A DNA stretch of 64,000 nt from Linanthus parryae (GCA_023055425.1 JALGPY010000006.1:75266435-75330434), one strand, 5' to 3'. Positions 47,662 to 60,535 are shown, counted from the stretch's first letter. Made by a program: numbers and translations. Notes: a model not told the origin generated them from the sequence alone.

Positions 47662-49221
47662 TGTTGGGTTTTGATTCATGGATGCGCAACGGAAACAATA
47701 ATAAACCATGCAAACCCCTCCAAGGATCACAAGTCAAGAGACATAACGATGGTAAAGGAAAAAATCAATAACACACCTCAGGGTTCTCCTTTGATGACTT
47801 CAAACGCGAATTGTGTCACGTCTCTACGGTTGATCCACGCCTAGAGGTGAGATCTAGATCTTCCAATCCTTGGTGCTTTCCCGGAAAGAGGAAGAGGAAG
47901 AAGAATCACGCGACAATGGAGCACCAAGGTGGGGCGCCACCTCCATGTGAGGTCGACGAGTAGGGGCGGTCCCATTGGGGTTTCGGCCCTCTTTTGGGAC
48001 TTGCTCTCTCTCCTTGCTTTGTTCTCTCCTTACTTCTATCATATAGATGTGTGTTGTGTAGAGAGAAAAATAAGCTAGGAGTGTTCTTTATATAGTCCAA
48101 CAACTCCTTGTCCTACTACATAAAGAACCCCTCTCCTAATCCTACTCAAGTTCGAATTAGTCCTTTTTTTTGCAAAAATAGTCCTTCTCATGTCAATACA
48201 TGGATTAGTTCTATTTGAAAATTAATCCTAATCATGTCTCTACATGAATTAGGCCACCTTGGCATATCCTAATCATGTCTATACATGGATTAGTCCAACT
48301 TGCATATTAGTCCTACTAAGTTAGCAAGTTGTTGCGATTTGATCCTTTTAATTAACTAATCATATTAATTAATTATTTCCCAAGTCTAGTTCACCCCTAT
48401 ATGGCGTGTGACCCCATAGGTTCTATTTAGTTGGTAGTAACTATTTACTAATATGGAGCGGCGTCTAGCAAGACATCCATTCTAGCCAACAAATAGAATA
48501 GTCATCATAACAAACCTTATGCAAGTAATTGTCTCATCCCTTTGTCTCAATATCCGGATTGGACACGAGACATACAAGTCACACTCGTATATCCAATCCA
48601 TAGTTTCTCGATCCTGGGAATAGCCTTATTCGTGCAAATAACATCAATATCCCATAATGATTTATTTGAGTCTGGCCAGACATTTTATAAGCACTATCCC
48701 TCGAGTGGCCTAGGATATTTGCTCCCGTTATGTGGGAGGGAAAAATTCTATCTACGTCCACTACGATCTCTAAGCTTGCTTCTTATTGTATCCAGTACAC
48801 GCCTTTATAACTACCCAGTTACGGTGTAGCGTTTGACGCTACCAAAATCACAATAATCCACAACTAGAATATCTAGTGACTTCAAGTCTAAGGATGACAA
48901 TACCGGTGCACCGCGAGAAGCGCTTGTGACTTAACATAACGTGTATGTAGCCTTCTCGGAGACGGGTCAATCCAGTATGCCATTACTCCTAATGCATACC
49001 CATGTGTTGGATCATGATATCTCCATATCAATCCAACCCCATACTAGTCTATAGATGATTGTCCTATTAATCATTATAATCGACTAGGGATATTTAAGAA
49101 TATAACACTTATACTCTAAGGACTTCATTCATGTTAACATATCTCCATATTGATAACATAATGAATCGTAAATCCATAAATGTCACAATTAATTGATTGC
49201 CTCTAGGGCACAATTCCAACA
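47662..49221 (-). repeat. 5' LTR of the minus-strand copia
   Basis: Same ends and same 1560-bp length as the LTR at 41075-42634. The differences I counted (about 11 in the first 310 aligned bases) are concentrated at the end next to the primer-binding site. Confidence 0.93.
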
Positions 49222-49226
49222 TTCTG

Positions 49227-50318
49227 CTCCTAGTGAAAGATTGACAAAAAGGTTCATGACCATATCGCAGTACGATATCACGTGTGCGCGACCAAAAACC
49301 AATAAGTCTCAAGCAGTGGCAGATTTGTTAGCACAATTATTAGATGAGAACTTTGAAGCTATGATAGAAGGGGAACTCGAAGGACCTGAGGTATATGCGA
49401 TAGATTCGCTCTATTGGAGGCTGCACTTTGACGGATCATCAACAAGAATAGTAGGAGGAACTGGGATTGTTCTGACTAGGCTTGATGGGGAAGTCATTCA
49501 AATGTCAAACAAGTTGGACTTCACAGTAACCAACAATGAAGCTGAATATGAAGCTTTAATCGCAGGCCTCCTCGTAGCCAAAGCTCTAGAAGTTCAGAAC
49601 TAAATTGTAATGGGGGATTCGAAGTTGGTTGTGAGGCAAGCTTCCGGCGAGTATGGTTTAAAAGAAATCAACTTGTTGAGTTACATTTCGATTGTGCAGA
49701 AGCTAGTTCAGAAGTTCGACTCAATCAAGTACGAGCACACTCCCAGAGCCGATAATCGACATGCAGATGCGCTAGCTACTCTAGGATCAAATATCAGCGC
49801 AGACAAGTGTCCAGCAAAGATCTCGATCAAGGTCAAGACTACCCGTTCCCTAATGAAAGAAGTGTGCGAATAAGTGTCTATAGAAGTCGAAGATTGGAGG
49901 AAGCCAGTCATGTGTACGATTGCAGAAGGAACAAGCAAGGAAATTTTGGGTCTCTACAAAAGGTTCTGCATACACGACAATTTGCTTTACTACAAAGGAC
50001 CTGGTGGGATCCTGATGCGATGCACTGCGGAAGAGGAAGGTCGAGCCCAGTTGGAAAAGAATCATGAAAACTCTTTTGGAGAAAATGAAGTCTCAATCTA
50101 TAGAAAAGCTCAGATATATGGAATTCATTTGGCCTCAAATGTCATGCTATGCTGCAATCTTACAAGGAAACTGTGAGAAGTGTGCGTTGGTGAAGGACTC
50201 TCTAGAGGTTGCTGCAATTTATGATGATGTTGATTGGAAAAAGCCCCCTATTGACTATTTTCAAGATGAAGTTCTACCAAACGACAAGAAGGAGGCTGAG
50301 AAGCTTAAGAGAAAATAA
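49227..50318 (+). pseudogene. Tat second (archaeal-type) RNase H and linker
   Basis: After the nested copia the RNase H tether resumes (SERLTKRFMTISQYDITCAR, then KTNKSQAVADLLAQLL). The second RNase H follows: LHFDGSSTRIVGGTGIVLTR, then NNEAEYEALIAGLLVAKALE, then GDSKLVVRQASGEY, then HTPRADNRHADALATLG. The D-E-D residues and the DNxxAD box are all visible. A TAA at about 49601 and another at 49871 break it. This domain defines the Tat lineage. The linker to 50318 leads to the integrase zinc finger. Confidence 0.9.
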
Positions 50319-50327
50319 ACTTGGTAC

Positions 50328-51317
50328 GTGCTAAAAGAGAACCTACTATGGCGAAAAGGACATGATGGAAATCTACTTAGATACCTGAATGGTCAAAAAG
50401 TACAGGAGGTCATGGAATTATCTCATCAAGTGGATCATCAAGGAGGCGCGAAACTTTGCAGACAACTTTTGACAGTCGGCTACTTTTGGCCAACTATGGA
50501 GGCTGACTGTCGCGCGAAGGTCAAAAGGTGTCAACAATGCCAATTCAACGATAACTTAGTTCGTGCTCCTGCAATTGACTTGCACACCTTAGGAACTCCT
50601 TGGCCATTTCATACATGGTCACCGGACTTCATTGGTCCTATTCGTCTAGCATCGCATGGAAACCAGTTCATTTTAACTGGAAACGATCAATTCACAAAGT
50701 GAATGGAAGCAGATTCCTAATACGATCTTATCCGATAATGGAACCCCTTTTGTCAATCGCCAAGTTGCCTCGAAGCTGATGGAGTACAATGTGAGGCAGG
50801 TATGCTCGACCCCTTACTATCCAACAGGGAATGGGAAAGCGGAGGCTACGAACAAAACGCTGTTCAGAATTCTAAGCAAGATGGTCGCGGATGATCACAA
50901 GAAGTGGGCAGATTCTTTAAGTTTAGAATAGTGGGTGTATCGCACATCACCAAGAACTCCTACAGGGACTTCTCCATTTTGCTTTGTTATGGAGCTGAGG
51001 CAGTTGTTCCTACTGAGGTCAAAATTAACTCTGCAAGGTTGGCATTCGGTGCTATATACGAGAACCAATGCGACCATGATCTCATTCTAATCCAGGAGAA
51101 ACACGAGCAGGACAAGAGAACGAATGCGCAGTACAAGGAAAGGATTGCTCGAGCATACAACGAAAATGTTCAGCATCGAGATTTTGCTGTTGGAGATCTG
51201 GTCCTGCGAGCTTCCGTTCATTGCATGCGCGAAGCAGCCCATCCCAAGTTTGTGTCCAACTGGGAAGGACCATTTGAGTTAAAAGAAGTCTTTGATAGTG
51301 GCTATTTCACAATTTGA
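50328..51317 (+). pseudogene. Tat integrase
   Basis: The HHCC zinc finger reads HQVDHQGGAKLCRQLLTVGY and then CRAKVKRCQQC (50424-50550). The core begins WSPDFIGPIRLASHGNQF, with the first aspartate. A deletion near 50700 removes part of the core, and the second and third acidic residues follow in LSDNGTPFVN and TGNGKAEATNKTLF. The C-terminal domain reads GAEAVVPTEVKINSARLAFG, then AVGDLVLRASVH and KFVSNWEGPFELKEVFDSGY. The frame ends at 51317 and the hairpin array starts about 220 bp later. Confidence 0.88.
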
Positions 51318-51539
51318 GATGTCATGGGGCGGCTACAACTCCCAGTCCAGTTAACATGCGATGGCTCAAAAAGTATTATCCTTAGAACTTTTAATTCTTT
51401 TGATGTTGTATTCGATGATATCCTCCAATATGAGGAATCCTTATTAATGGTAATGACTCTACCACATGAGAGATCACTTATCGAACTCTGCATGTTCTTT
51501 ACTTAAGTTATGTTTCTTACTTACAGTCGATCGATTGCT

Positions 51540-52080
51540 TCCAAAACTCAAGCCTATATGTCTAGATAGCACTAATACGCGAGAATCAAGCATATATGTC
51601 TAGATAGCAGCAAATTTAAGCCTATCTGTCTAGATAGCAGTAAGAATTAATATTAAGCATATCTGCTTAGATAGCACTAACATGCAAACCCAAGCCTATT
51701 TGTCTAGATAGCAGCAAAACTTGATACAAGCCTATCTGTTTGAGATAGCAACGCTTATAAATCTATCTCTTTAGATAGCAGCAATACGCGAACTCAAGCA
51801 TATCTGTCAAGATAGCATCAAAACTCAACACAGTATCTCTTTAGATAGCACCCATACGGGAGTAAAAGCCTATCTATTTAGATAGAAGCTACGCTCAATC
51901 CAAAGCCTATCTACCCAGATAGCACCTATGCACAAGTTTAAGTATACCTATTTAGACAGTAATACTCGCCTAAGAAGGTACGATATGCGAGCTTAAACAT
52001 TTCTGTTTAGATAGGGATCACTTTGATAGCAACGATACGCGATAAAAAGCCTATCTAACTCAATGATAGCAATATTGAAG
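51540..52080. repeat. Tandem hairpin array between pol and the antisense gene (Tat copy 2)
   Basis: About 15 degenerate units of 30-40 bp, each with a core such as CTATCTGTCTAGATAG: a CTATCT/AGATAG stem and a 4-base loop. Spacers between cores vary. The array lies between the 3' end of pol on the plus strand and the 3' end of the PMD gene on the minus strand. The same array type is seen at 1-243. Confidence 0.9.
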
Positions 52081-55043
52081 GTTATGACTTTAGACATACA
52101 AGCTTATCTAATCAAAAAATCAAGATGATGCTCAATATCTGCAAAGCCAAAACGGATACTTTTCATAAGCAAAATCCAAAGACATGTTCACATTACAAAA
52201 ATGCCCAGACCACAAAAGCTGGATGGCAATAGCAAATTCAAAATTGATGTTCATACATAATGGAAACCTAGTTGGTTACATAAAAAAGGCTACTGATCTT
52301 CAAGAAAGCCCTTGAGAAGAGAATCTTGAGCTGCCAATTTTATGGAGTCTTAAGCCCACTCATCCAAACGCTGCTTGTGATTCTTGTGTTCTTCGCTTGC
52401 CGCATTACACTGCGGGATTGCCTTTTCAATTTCTTCCTTTGAGCTTGAAGCTTAGCACTTTCCAGATTATATTTCATGTAGCTAAACTTGGGTTTCACAT
52501 ACTTATTGATCTTTACTAACCTCTGTATAAGGAAATCAAGGTTCAGCTTATCCTTTGAGACGTGCTGAATACCATGGGCATTTGTCAGGAAACACTGAGC
52601 ATTTGAAAGAGAGGTGCTTGCGGGAGTTGTTCTATTTATTCTCTCCAATAGGTCTGTCATCTCAGTAAGAAGATCTCCTCTATCCTTGGGGGCTATTTCC
52701 AAGACTCCTGTGAATGTCTTCGGATACGAATGCAAACCCTCATAAGCCATTCCAAACAAGGTTGTTTCATACCTACAATTTCAAAATAAGAATGGATCGT
52801 TCGGATATGAGATAAAATCAGGTGCCTTGTAATACTTGCATGCTCAAAATTAGTCTTACCGGTCCCCTCGATTATCTGTTGAAGTGAGGGAATTGGAGTC
52901 GCCACTGTTTGATCATCAGAGGACGATGCTTCAGCCGATCTCTAATCTGCGACAGTCTCGCGCGCAAAATATTCATCAGGGATAACATAACTTCTTTCAA
53001 CTTCAGCTGCTTTGACAGCTTGTGTCGTCCATTCCGCCCAAGGATTCTGTGCAAAGATTGTTTCTAAGTTCAAAACGGGTGCTTGACTTTCATCGTGAGA
53101 CTCCCCGCTCATCATTCCAGAAATAGAGAAGTATGCACTCTGACTCCTCGAACGAATACCTTCAGTTGAAGCCACAGGAGTGTCACTCTTGAGGACGCAT
53201 TCTGAGGAGGTGCACTTGTGGATCCTGGAACTTGAGGCACATTTTCAGGTGCAACATTGGGTTGTGTCCCATGAACCACATCGGTGTTAGTTGCTAGAGC
53301 TTCTGGTGGTTGAATATCTTCCATGGTTTGATCCGGGGCGCTGGTATCAGCATTCGACTCAAGCTCATTTCTTCCTTCATTGGTTGGCACAGTATTTTCA
53401 GGTGCGGTGTTGAGTTGAGTCCCCGGAACTTCTGGCATGCCTTGGGCTGCAGGAGTTGAAATGGTCATTCCTTGATGAGCCTCACTTTGCTCAATTCCTC
53501 CAAGAGGGGTCTTTGCTGGCAAGCCAGCTGTTGGAGCGACACTCGATGGAACCTCAGAAGGAGCATTACTTGCTTCCCTTTGAGTCCCAGTTTGCTCAGC
53601 ACCTTCAACAGGGGCGTCGACTCTCTATGAAGTCTCACGAGCAACGCAGGGATTAACTTATGGAAGCGAAGTGCTTACTTCTTGTTGAGCTACATTTTGA
53701 TCAGCGTTTGAAGTGCTTACTTCTTGTTGAGCTTCTGCCTGTTCCTGCTCCTGTTGAAGGTTCTCTTCCTCTTGCTTAACAACTAATTCGATGTGCTCAT
53801 CTTCGATGTTAGCTTCACGAACGGATCCAGGAACGCGAACTGCTACTGGGGACACTTTTCTAGCTCAATCTACCATTACTGCATCTTCGCTGGGAGTCTT
53901 GCGGTTGGTCTCAGGAACACGAACCACAGCACTTCGAAGCCTACGAGCTCTTGTCAAAACCAATGGCTCCGCCGGCTCTGCCAAAATGCAAAAATTATAT
54001 TTTTAGCCTAAGTTCAAAAATTCATGCTACCGAAACTTAAAAGAGATCATGGTGAAAAGACCTCCATATGGGATTGCATCTCCATATTCACATGGGATAT
54101 CCGCGTAAGTATTATGTTACAGATTATCATCGACTCCTTATAACATTGCATGACCTGATTATGCGCGAAGTTTGTTATCATTATTGTTTGAAACGATGAA
54201 ATTGACTATAGCAATCCTAAGATAACTATTTACCTGACGCTTCACCGCACTTGTTCACTAACCAACAACGAATGTTGCTCTTAGATACCCCACGTTTTAA
54301 AGCTTCAAAGATAAGATCTGATGAGATAAGGCAAATAGGTATATAGTACCTTCCTCATCTTTGTCACCAACAATCTCTTAGAAATCTTGTTGGGCGCGCT
54401 CCAACTGACCAACGATAGACTGCGAGCGCCGCACTTGTTCTTCGAGACTCTTCTTCATAGTTCGCTGAATATCGCGCTCCTCCCGCAGCTTTGCGTCCCT
54501 TTCTTTTTGTTGGGCCATAGACAAGGATTCTGCGATCGCACCTTCTTCAGTAAGGCCATCCATCTCTTGAACCAAACCCTCACTATCTGAAACATAGACC
54601 AGAATGGTTTATGACGAAAATTCTCATTATAACAATAGCTAAAGTGAGATTTGAGTACCTTCTCACGCGGCAAACGAGGTTTCTGGATTCAAATCCACGA
54701 AGTCCTCAATATTACTATGTCGCATGTTTGCCACTTTCTTCGCAGTCGAAGGCTGAGCTTGGCCTCTCTCTGTGGGCGCCACATTCTCCTTGAGAGCAGA
54801 GTTGCCTCTTGTACGTTTTAACTATCGGATCACCAACGGTGAAGGCTTGTCAGAAGATTTCTTCTTCTTGGAATTCTTGATGAATAGGTAAAGAAAGGTT
54901 TCAAGCGCGTTTGAGACCAGGTCTTGAAATTCTTGATCCATCCTCATGTCTGTGGTGATAGGGACGCCGGGCTTCTTCGTCGAATGCATCAGATCAACAA
55001 AGCCTGTGTTGCGATCCCCATATGAAAATTGCCTCAAACAGCA

Positions 55044-55117
55044 CTGCCATGAAAGGGCATGTTAGGTGTCGCATTATTCGCTATGCTAAAGAAGATAAAA
55101 GAGATGCTGAAACATAC
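55044..55117 (-). other. Predicted spliceosomal intron in antisense PMD gene, copy 2
   Basis: On the minus strand the order is AACAAG, GTATGTTTCAGC ... TTTCATGGCAG, TGCTGTTTGAGGC. It is 74 bp long and at the same codon position as the 75-bp intron of copy 1 (2079-2153). Confidence 0.75.
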
Positions 55118-56978
55118 CTTGTTAAATCATCTGAATATTTCTTCCTCGCATTAAAGGAATTCTGCCTAACTACAGCGATCTTCTCCTGAAGAATCAAATC
55201 AGCACATAAGTAATGGTATTTATCCAGTAGGGAATAAAAAGCGTACTGTGTCGCGTCTCGAGAGCATGACGACTTGAATGGGTAATCTTTTATCGCAATC
55301 GCGGGAGCCTTGCTTGGCTGGAGCTGAGCTCGAGACCTCGCAAGCAGGCAGATCTGCGCATTCCATAAAGACGCCCAATTTGGAGTACATTCCCCTCGCC
55401 TTTGCCTGGAAGGTTGAGTCAAGCGGATCTCATCAATCAACAGGCTATTTCTCTTTCCGTAGAGCAACCCATTGTAGCAACCCTTGGTGATTGAATCAGA
55501 CCACAAAGGTGGCGCAACGGAGTCGAAACCCAATTGGGGGCTCACTCGAATTGGATCGTAATGAATTATTATGGGTTCATAACTCGAGGTTTCTGGACTG
55601 GCCACATACTCAGGAAGGGCGGGCAAGTATCCTCTCCTGCACCAGTTGACAAATCTGGCATAATGCCTGGCTCCCTTGCAAATGTGCTGAGGCCTAACCT
55701 AGGTGTCCGCCTCTGGATACATGCTTTCGTGGAAAACGACGTTCTCCAAAGCAGTGACGTAGGGTCTAGCTTTGAAGTAGTTGATATCATCGCACAGCAA
55801 AGAGAAGGAGTGTTGAACGCCCTTATTTTTGTACCAACGCCATGCTCGAGGACTGAGGAGCTCCTTGGTGGCATTAGGCGCGTCCCACAACCTTACATAT
55901 GATGGGACTGGAGCATACAAGGGCCATCTCTCAAAAACCCACATTGTCAGAAACGCGATATTGACAAAGGAGACAACACCGACTCTGCCTTGCGATTGTT
56001 CGACATGCGTCACAGCTAAATCCAAGCGATGATGCAAGGAACCTAGAACTAGAGGCCCTAAGGCAACCTTTTGTCTAAGCGAGAGTGGGACGGCAAGCGC
56101 AATAACATGGCAAAATACTCCATCACGAGGATGCCCGTCTGTGAGATAGCATGACAACCAAACGCAGATGGAAACCACATAAGGTGTAGTCAGCACATTC
56201 CCCTCGAGCGCGGTTATCGCATTTGGGTCCTTCTCCAACAGCTCTTGGGCAATTTTTGGCTTCGCAAAATCCCTGAAGAAATAGATGATCCACTTTGACC
56301 AGATATTCTTCACACCTGATAATACAGACATGTACGTCTCACAGTAGATGGTCGAGTTCCATCTCGTAGCAGTCTTATTCACATCTGCGATGCATTCCTT
56401 CGTTTGCTCAAAAAGCGCGATCTCATCATCAGAAGTCAGAGGAGCCGAGGGATCTATAGGTCCCATACTTGGGAGTTCCAGCAATATCTATGTATCCTCG
56501 ACAGTTGGCCCAGCCTCGAAGGTAGAAAAGTGAAAAGTATGAGTTTTCATGGAGTACCTGGAGAACATGACCCTCAGCATGTCATTGTCGAGCCTGAGGC
56601 TGAGTCCTTTGTTGCGCGCACAGCGTTGTATATTCCAGCCTTATTCAGCTATTCTTCATAGATATCAAGGACAAACTATGTACACTCCTCCATCCAATCA
56701 AGCTTCTCCATGAAGGACTGAAGAAGAACCTGGGTGAAAGGATACAACCCAGCTTCGAGGCCAAGTCGTTGCACATCTTAAAAATTAGTTAGATCCCATT
56801 CATCTATCTCTGGTTCAGGCACTAGCTGCAAAGCATCTCTCACCGGAGATTTCTGTAGGGTAGTCCCTTTAACGGTGGCCAGGTAGAAATCCTCACCGCC
56901 CAAGTGGGGGGCTTTGCACCACAGATCTTTCGGGACCTCAAGCAAGTTGATTACTTCCTTCAAAGATTTCTTGGGAGC

Positions 56979-57128
56979 CTATAACACGTGCAAAACAAGA
57001 AATTCAAGATCAATGCCATGTTCATACATGAAGAACAGTATAAAGGACACCAAACACAGATTTGGTTGCATGCCTATTCGATTCTTGCTAACGAAAATTT
57101 ACTTGGGTAAAGGATGAGAGCTACTAAC
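56979..57128 (-). other. Predicted first intron of antisense PMD gene, copy 2
   Basis: Donor GTTAGTAGC at 57128; acceptor GTTATAG before GCTCCCAAGAAATC (56978). Copy 1 has a GTGAGT donor at 4166 and the same GGCTCCGAAGAAATC exon start, but its acceptor AG reads TG, which creates an ATG there. Confidence 0.6.
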
Positions 57129-57513
57129 CTTTTCGCTTTCAAAGTAACTGGAGTACTTGATTGATCTCGACGAACAGTTGATTGAAGGCCCGAATCTGTT
57201 CGCGAAGGCTCTCTCTCCTGCTCATAAACTTTGACAGCAGCAATGGTGTGAAAAGTTCTAATCATTGGGGTAAAAGGGTTTATATAGAGTCCTTTGAAGA
57301 CCCCGGCTCTTCAAGATCTTTTCGAATCAATCGTCGCCTCGGTAATCAACGAAAATATGTGGATGTCGTCCGCAATCCTCGTCATGCTACGCCCTACTAA
57401 AGGCTATACGAAGTTACAGAGACCTAGGCAATGATCACTGCTTCTAGGGGCTAGGGTTTTCGAATTTAACTCAAATTTTCTGCGTTTACACAACGACGCG
57501 CGTAATATACGTG

Positions 57514-57528
57514 CAAAATGGGGCTAAT
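57514..57528 (+). other. Polypurine tract of Tat copy 2
   Basis: GCAAAATGGGGCTAA directly precedes the 3' LTR, matching the copy 1 tract at 4655-4669. One T interrupts the purine run. Confidence 0.75.
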
Positions 57529-59171
57529 GTAGATAGTGCATTCCAGGCATATTGATCACTGTCCACGTGGCAGCTATCCACGAGGTTCGATGGTACTCCA
57601 TTTCTACCCTATCATTATCTTTATATTAGCACTTGTCTGTATGGGGGTTGTGAGACAGGGTCGCCCTCGATACTAACCGCGCGGGAGTTATAGGGTTCAA
57701 GTGGCTTGGAGGTCGGAGTGAGGCTCGTCGTGCGCGAGCCCATGGCTATACTCGTGTGCGACCCTTGTTAATGTTTGGGAGATTTAATGATCGTGCAACG
57801 TGTCCTATATATATGGTCGACCGTTCGAACGGTACATATGTAATGAACGTGTTTCTTAATCTTATATTACTTGATTTCATGTTTAGGTATTTGGTCATTT
57901 CATAAATGAACTCATAACATTCAAACTGTAAAAGTTAAGCTCGTCCAGAAATACACCAAAAGTCATAATATCTTATTTATTTCTTAATTAAGGATAAAAA
58001 ATAGGTATGTAATAATTAGTGCTAATCACTAGTTTAAGTGTAAATTAGTGCTAATCACTAGTTTAAGTGTTCATCATATGTTTGATGGGCCTAAATTACA
58101 GTGTAATGACCATATTTATTAAGCTTATATTAGTTCTTTTAATTTCATGTTTAAGAATTTCGTATTTGGATAGATTTATCCATAACTTTTAAAATATAAT
58201 AGTTAAGCTCGTCTAGAAAGACACCAAAAGTCATAATTTCTTATTTACTCCTAAATTAAAGATAAAAATATTTAGGAATAATTAGTGATAATTAGTAGCT
58301 TCAGTGTTAATTAAGTACATATATATGAATGTTGTGATATGTGGCTTGCTAAATGCTTGACGTGACTAAATTACATGTTTATTTGACGCGGTGGTTGAGG
58401 ATAAGCATTTAGATTTGGCCAAATAAATGTACACACGCAGAGGGACACGTGTCACAACATATGTGACTGTCCCTGCATGCACGACAGGTAGGGCAGACAT
58501 GTGTCACACATAGGGGCCTAGTTTATGCATGATTGACACGCAGTGGACACATGTCAGTGTGTGGCATGACTCTCGCTACATGCACGCCACGTGTCCTTAT
58601 GACTCAGCGCTCTCTGATTGGTCGCTGAATTCTACAAATAGGGCCCAGTGCTTTAGTTATTTCTCATTCCAGATTCGATTCAACCACTGATAAGTGAGAT
58701 AGAGAGATATTGGGAATATTTTGAGATAAAAGATTTGGAGCTACTCGTATTGTTTCAAAGTTGTTATCATGAAGCTACTATGAGATAGGGGAAATATAGT
58801 TTTCACGTATACTGTAATTACGGTCTATACATGATTATATGCTTATATGTTGATTGTTAAGTTATTGTTTGTTATTCGCATGATGTATAAAGCATGATAA
58901 TTATGTGATTCGTGATCGATGTTACAGTTTAATTGATTATTATATCTCTACGCCAGTGGTTAGGCGGTACCTACTGGGCTTTTTGCTCACCCTAAAAAAT
59001 CTACAGGTACCGAACCTTGATGATCGGAGACTATAGACGGGCTAGAATTATTGAATATTCCGAATTAATTGTAATAATTGTTAATATTGGTTTATTTGAT
59101 ATTCGTAAAGTTATTATTGTTCAAATGAATAATCAACGTAAAGTGAAAGAAAATGTACGGTTCGTGACATT

Positions 59172-59183
59172 TGGTATCAGAGC
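59172..59183 (+). other. Primer-binding site of the Tekay-like element
   Basis: TGGTATCAGAGC, perfectly complementary to initiator tRNA-Met, lies two bases after the CA end of the first LTR (59169). Confidence 0.93.
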
Positions 59184-59226
59184 GGTGTCAGCCCGGTGTG
59201 TTAAATCCACCTTATCCGACATTTGC

Positions 59227-59370
59227 GCACGGGACTCGGTCTTCGCTAACTTGATCCAAGCGAGGTATGCCGGATACGTTTTGGGGTTAGAGTGTGGTAC
59301 CTACATCGCTCGTCACCTACGCACGAGACTCGGTCTTGGCTAACTTGATCCAAGCGAGGTATGCCGGGGC
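59227..59370 (+). repeat. Direct repeat in the Tekay-like internal region
   Basis: A roughly 46-bp block (GCACGGGACTCGGTCTTCGC...GAGGTATGCCGG) occurs twice, at about 59227-59272 and 59323-59368, with few changes. No coding meaning is apparent. It lies in the leader, where an RNA packaging signal could be expected; that role is a guess. Confidence 0.75.
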
Positions 59371-60535
59371 ACAAGGGGAGTTTTATAGGCACGCTGCCTG
59401 GCTATGCAAAAGTGATGAGATTGCTTAGGTGATGATGAGAATGATTTTTCAAATAGAAACAAATAATAGTTAAAAGTCCAATTTCGGGGACGAAATTTTA
59501 TTAAGGAGGGACGAATGTAATAACCACATTTCTTAAGCTTATATTACATCGGTTTATTTCATATTTAATTGTTTAGTAGTTGATAGATTAGCCAATAACT
59601 GCTAAACAATGATAGTTAAGCTCGTCTAGAAAGACGCCAAAAGTCACAATTTCTTATTTTATTTATAATTAAAGGATAAAAATATTTAGGAATAATTAGT
59701 GCTAATCAGTAGTTTAAGTGCTAATTAAGTACATATGTATGTATCTTGTGATATGTGGCTTGTTATATGCTTGACGTGACTAAATTACATGTTTATTTGA
59801 CACGGTGGTTGAGGATATACATTTAGATTTGGCCAAATTAATGTCTGACACGTAGAGGGACACGTGTCACAACATCTGTGACTGTCCCTACATGCGCGAC
59901 ACGTAGGGGGTCACGTTTCATGCTCAGAGTCCATTCCTATCCATGTGTGACACACAGGCGACACTTGTTGCCGTGTGGCACAGCTTTCGTTTCTTGCACG
60001 ACACGTGTCCTTGTGACTCGTCGTGATCTGATTGGTCGTTGGTTTCTATAAATAGGGCCCAGTGCTTTAGTTATTTCTCATTCTAGATTCGATTCAACTA
60101 TCGATAAGTGAGATAGAGAGATAGTAGAGATATTTCGAGATAAAAGATTTGGACCTACTCGTATCATTTCGAAGTTGCTATCATGAAGCTACTATGAAGT
60201 ACGGGAAATATAGTTTTCATGTATACTATAATTACGCTCTATGCACGTAATTATATGCTTATATGTTTGATTATTAAGTTATTGTTTGCTATTCCCATGA
60301 AGTATAAAGCATGATAATTATGTGATTCGTGATCGATGTTACCTACTGGGCTTTTTGCTCACCCTAAAATATCTACAGGTAGTGGAACACATAAGATTTA
60401 TATTTCTATGAGATTTTTTATGTCATGATAAGAATGATTTTTATATAGAAACACAAAAGATTTAAAAGTCTAATTTCGATGACGAAATTTTTATAAGGAG
60501 GGAAGAATATAATGAACGTGTTTCTTAAGCCTATA

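Larger units (their letters stand above)
41075..49221 (-). mobile_element. Complete Ty1/copia retrotransposon inserted in Tat RNase H
   Basis: It is flanked by the 5-bp duplication TTCTG (41070-41074 and 49222-49226). Two LTRs of equal length, 1560 bp, bound it. On the minus strand the order is LTR (49221-47662), tRNA-Met primer site, gag-pol remains, purine tract, LTR (42634-41075). The LTRs differ at only a few percent of positions, so this is one of the younger insertions. The internal coding region is heavily broken. Confidence 0.95.
52340..57225 (-). pseudogene. Antisense plant mobile domain (PMD) gene of Tat, copy 2, broken
   Basis: Exon 1 (ATG at 57223-57225) ends at a GTTAGT donor (57128). 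Exon 2 starts after ATAG at 56978 (APKKSLKEVINLLEVPKDLW). The PMD core is at 56484-55699: GVKNIWSKWIIYFFRDFAKP, DGHPRDGVFCHVIALAV, LRQKVALGPLVLGSLHHRLD, VSFVNIAFLTMWVFERW. 55626-55118 continues (MPALPEYVASPETSSYEPII), then a 74-bp intron and 55043-54822. Farther on come a coiled-coil stretch (54575-54378; AQQKERDAKLREERDIQRTM), a Q/E-rich low-complexity region (about 53855-53150), and a conserved C-terminal part (YPKTFTGVLEIAPKDRGDLL, 52759-52340). Frameshifts and stops are present, but the PMD core has one open frame of 261 residues. PMD proteins in Arabidopsis act with phosphatase PP7L in silencing; what element-borne copies do is unknown. Confidence 0.75.

Noticed and set aside
51540..52080. 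Regularly spaced repeats resembling a CRISPR array
   Set aside because: Units are degenerate, spacers share the same composition and vary in length, and the context is a plant retrotransposon. It is a tandem hairpin repeat.
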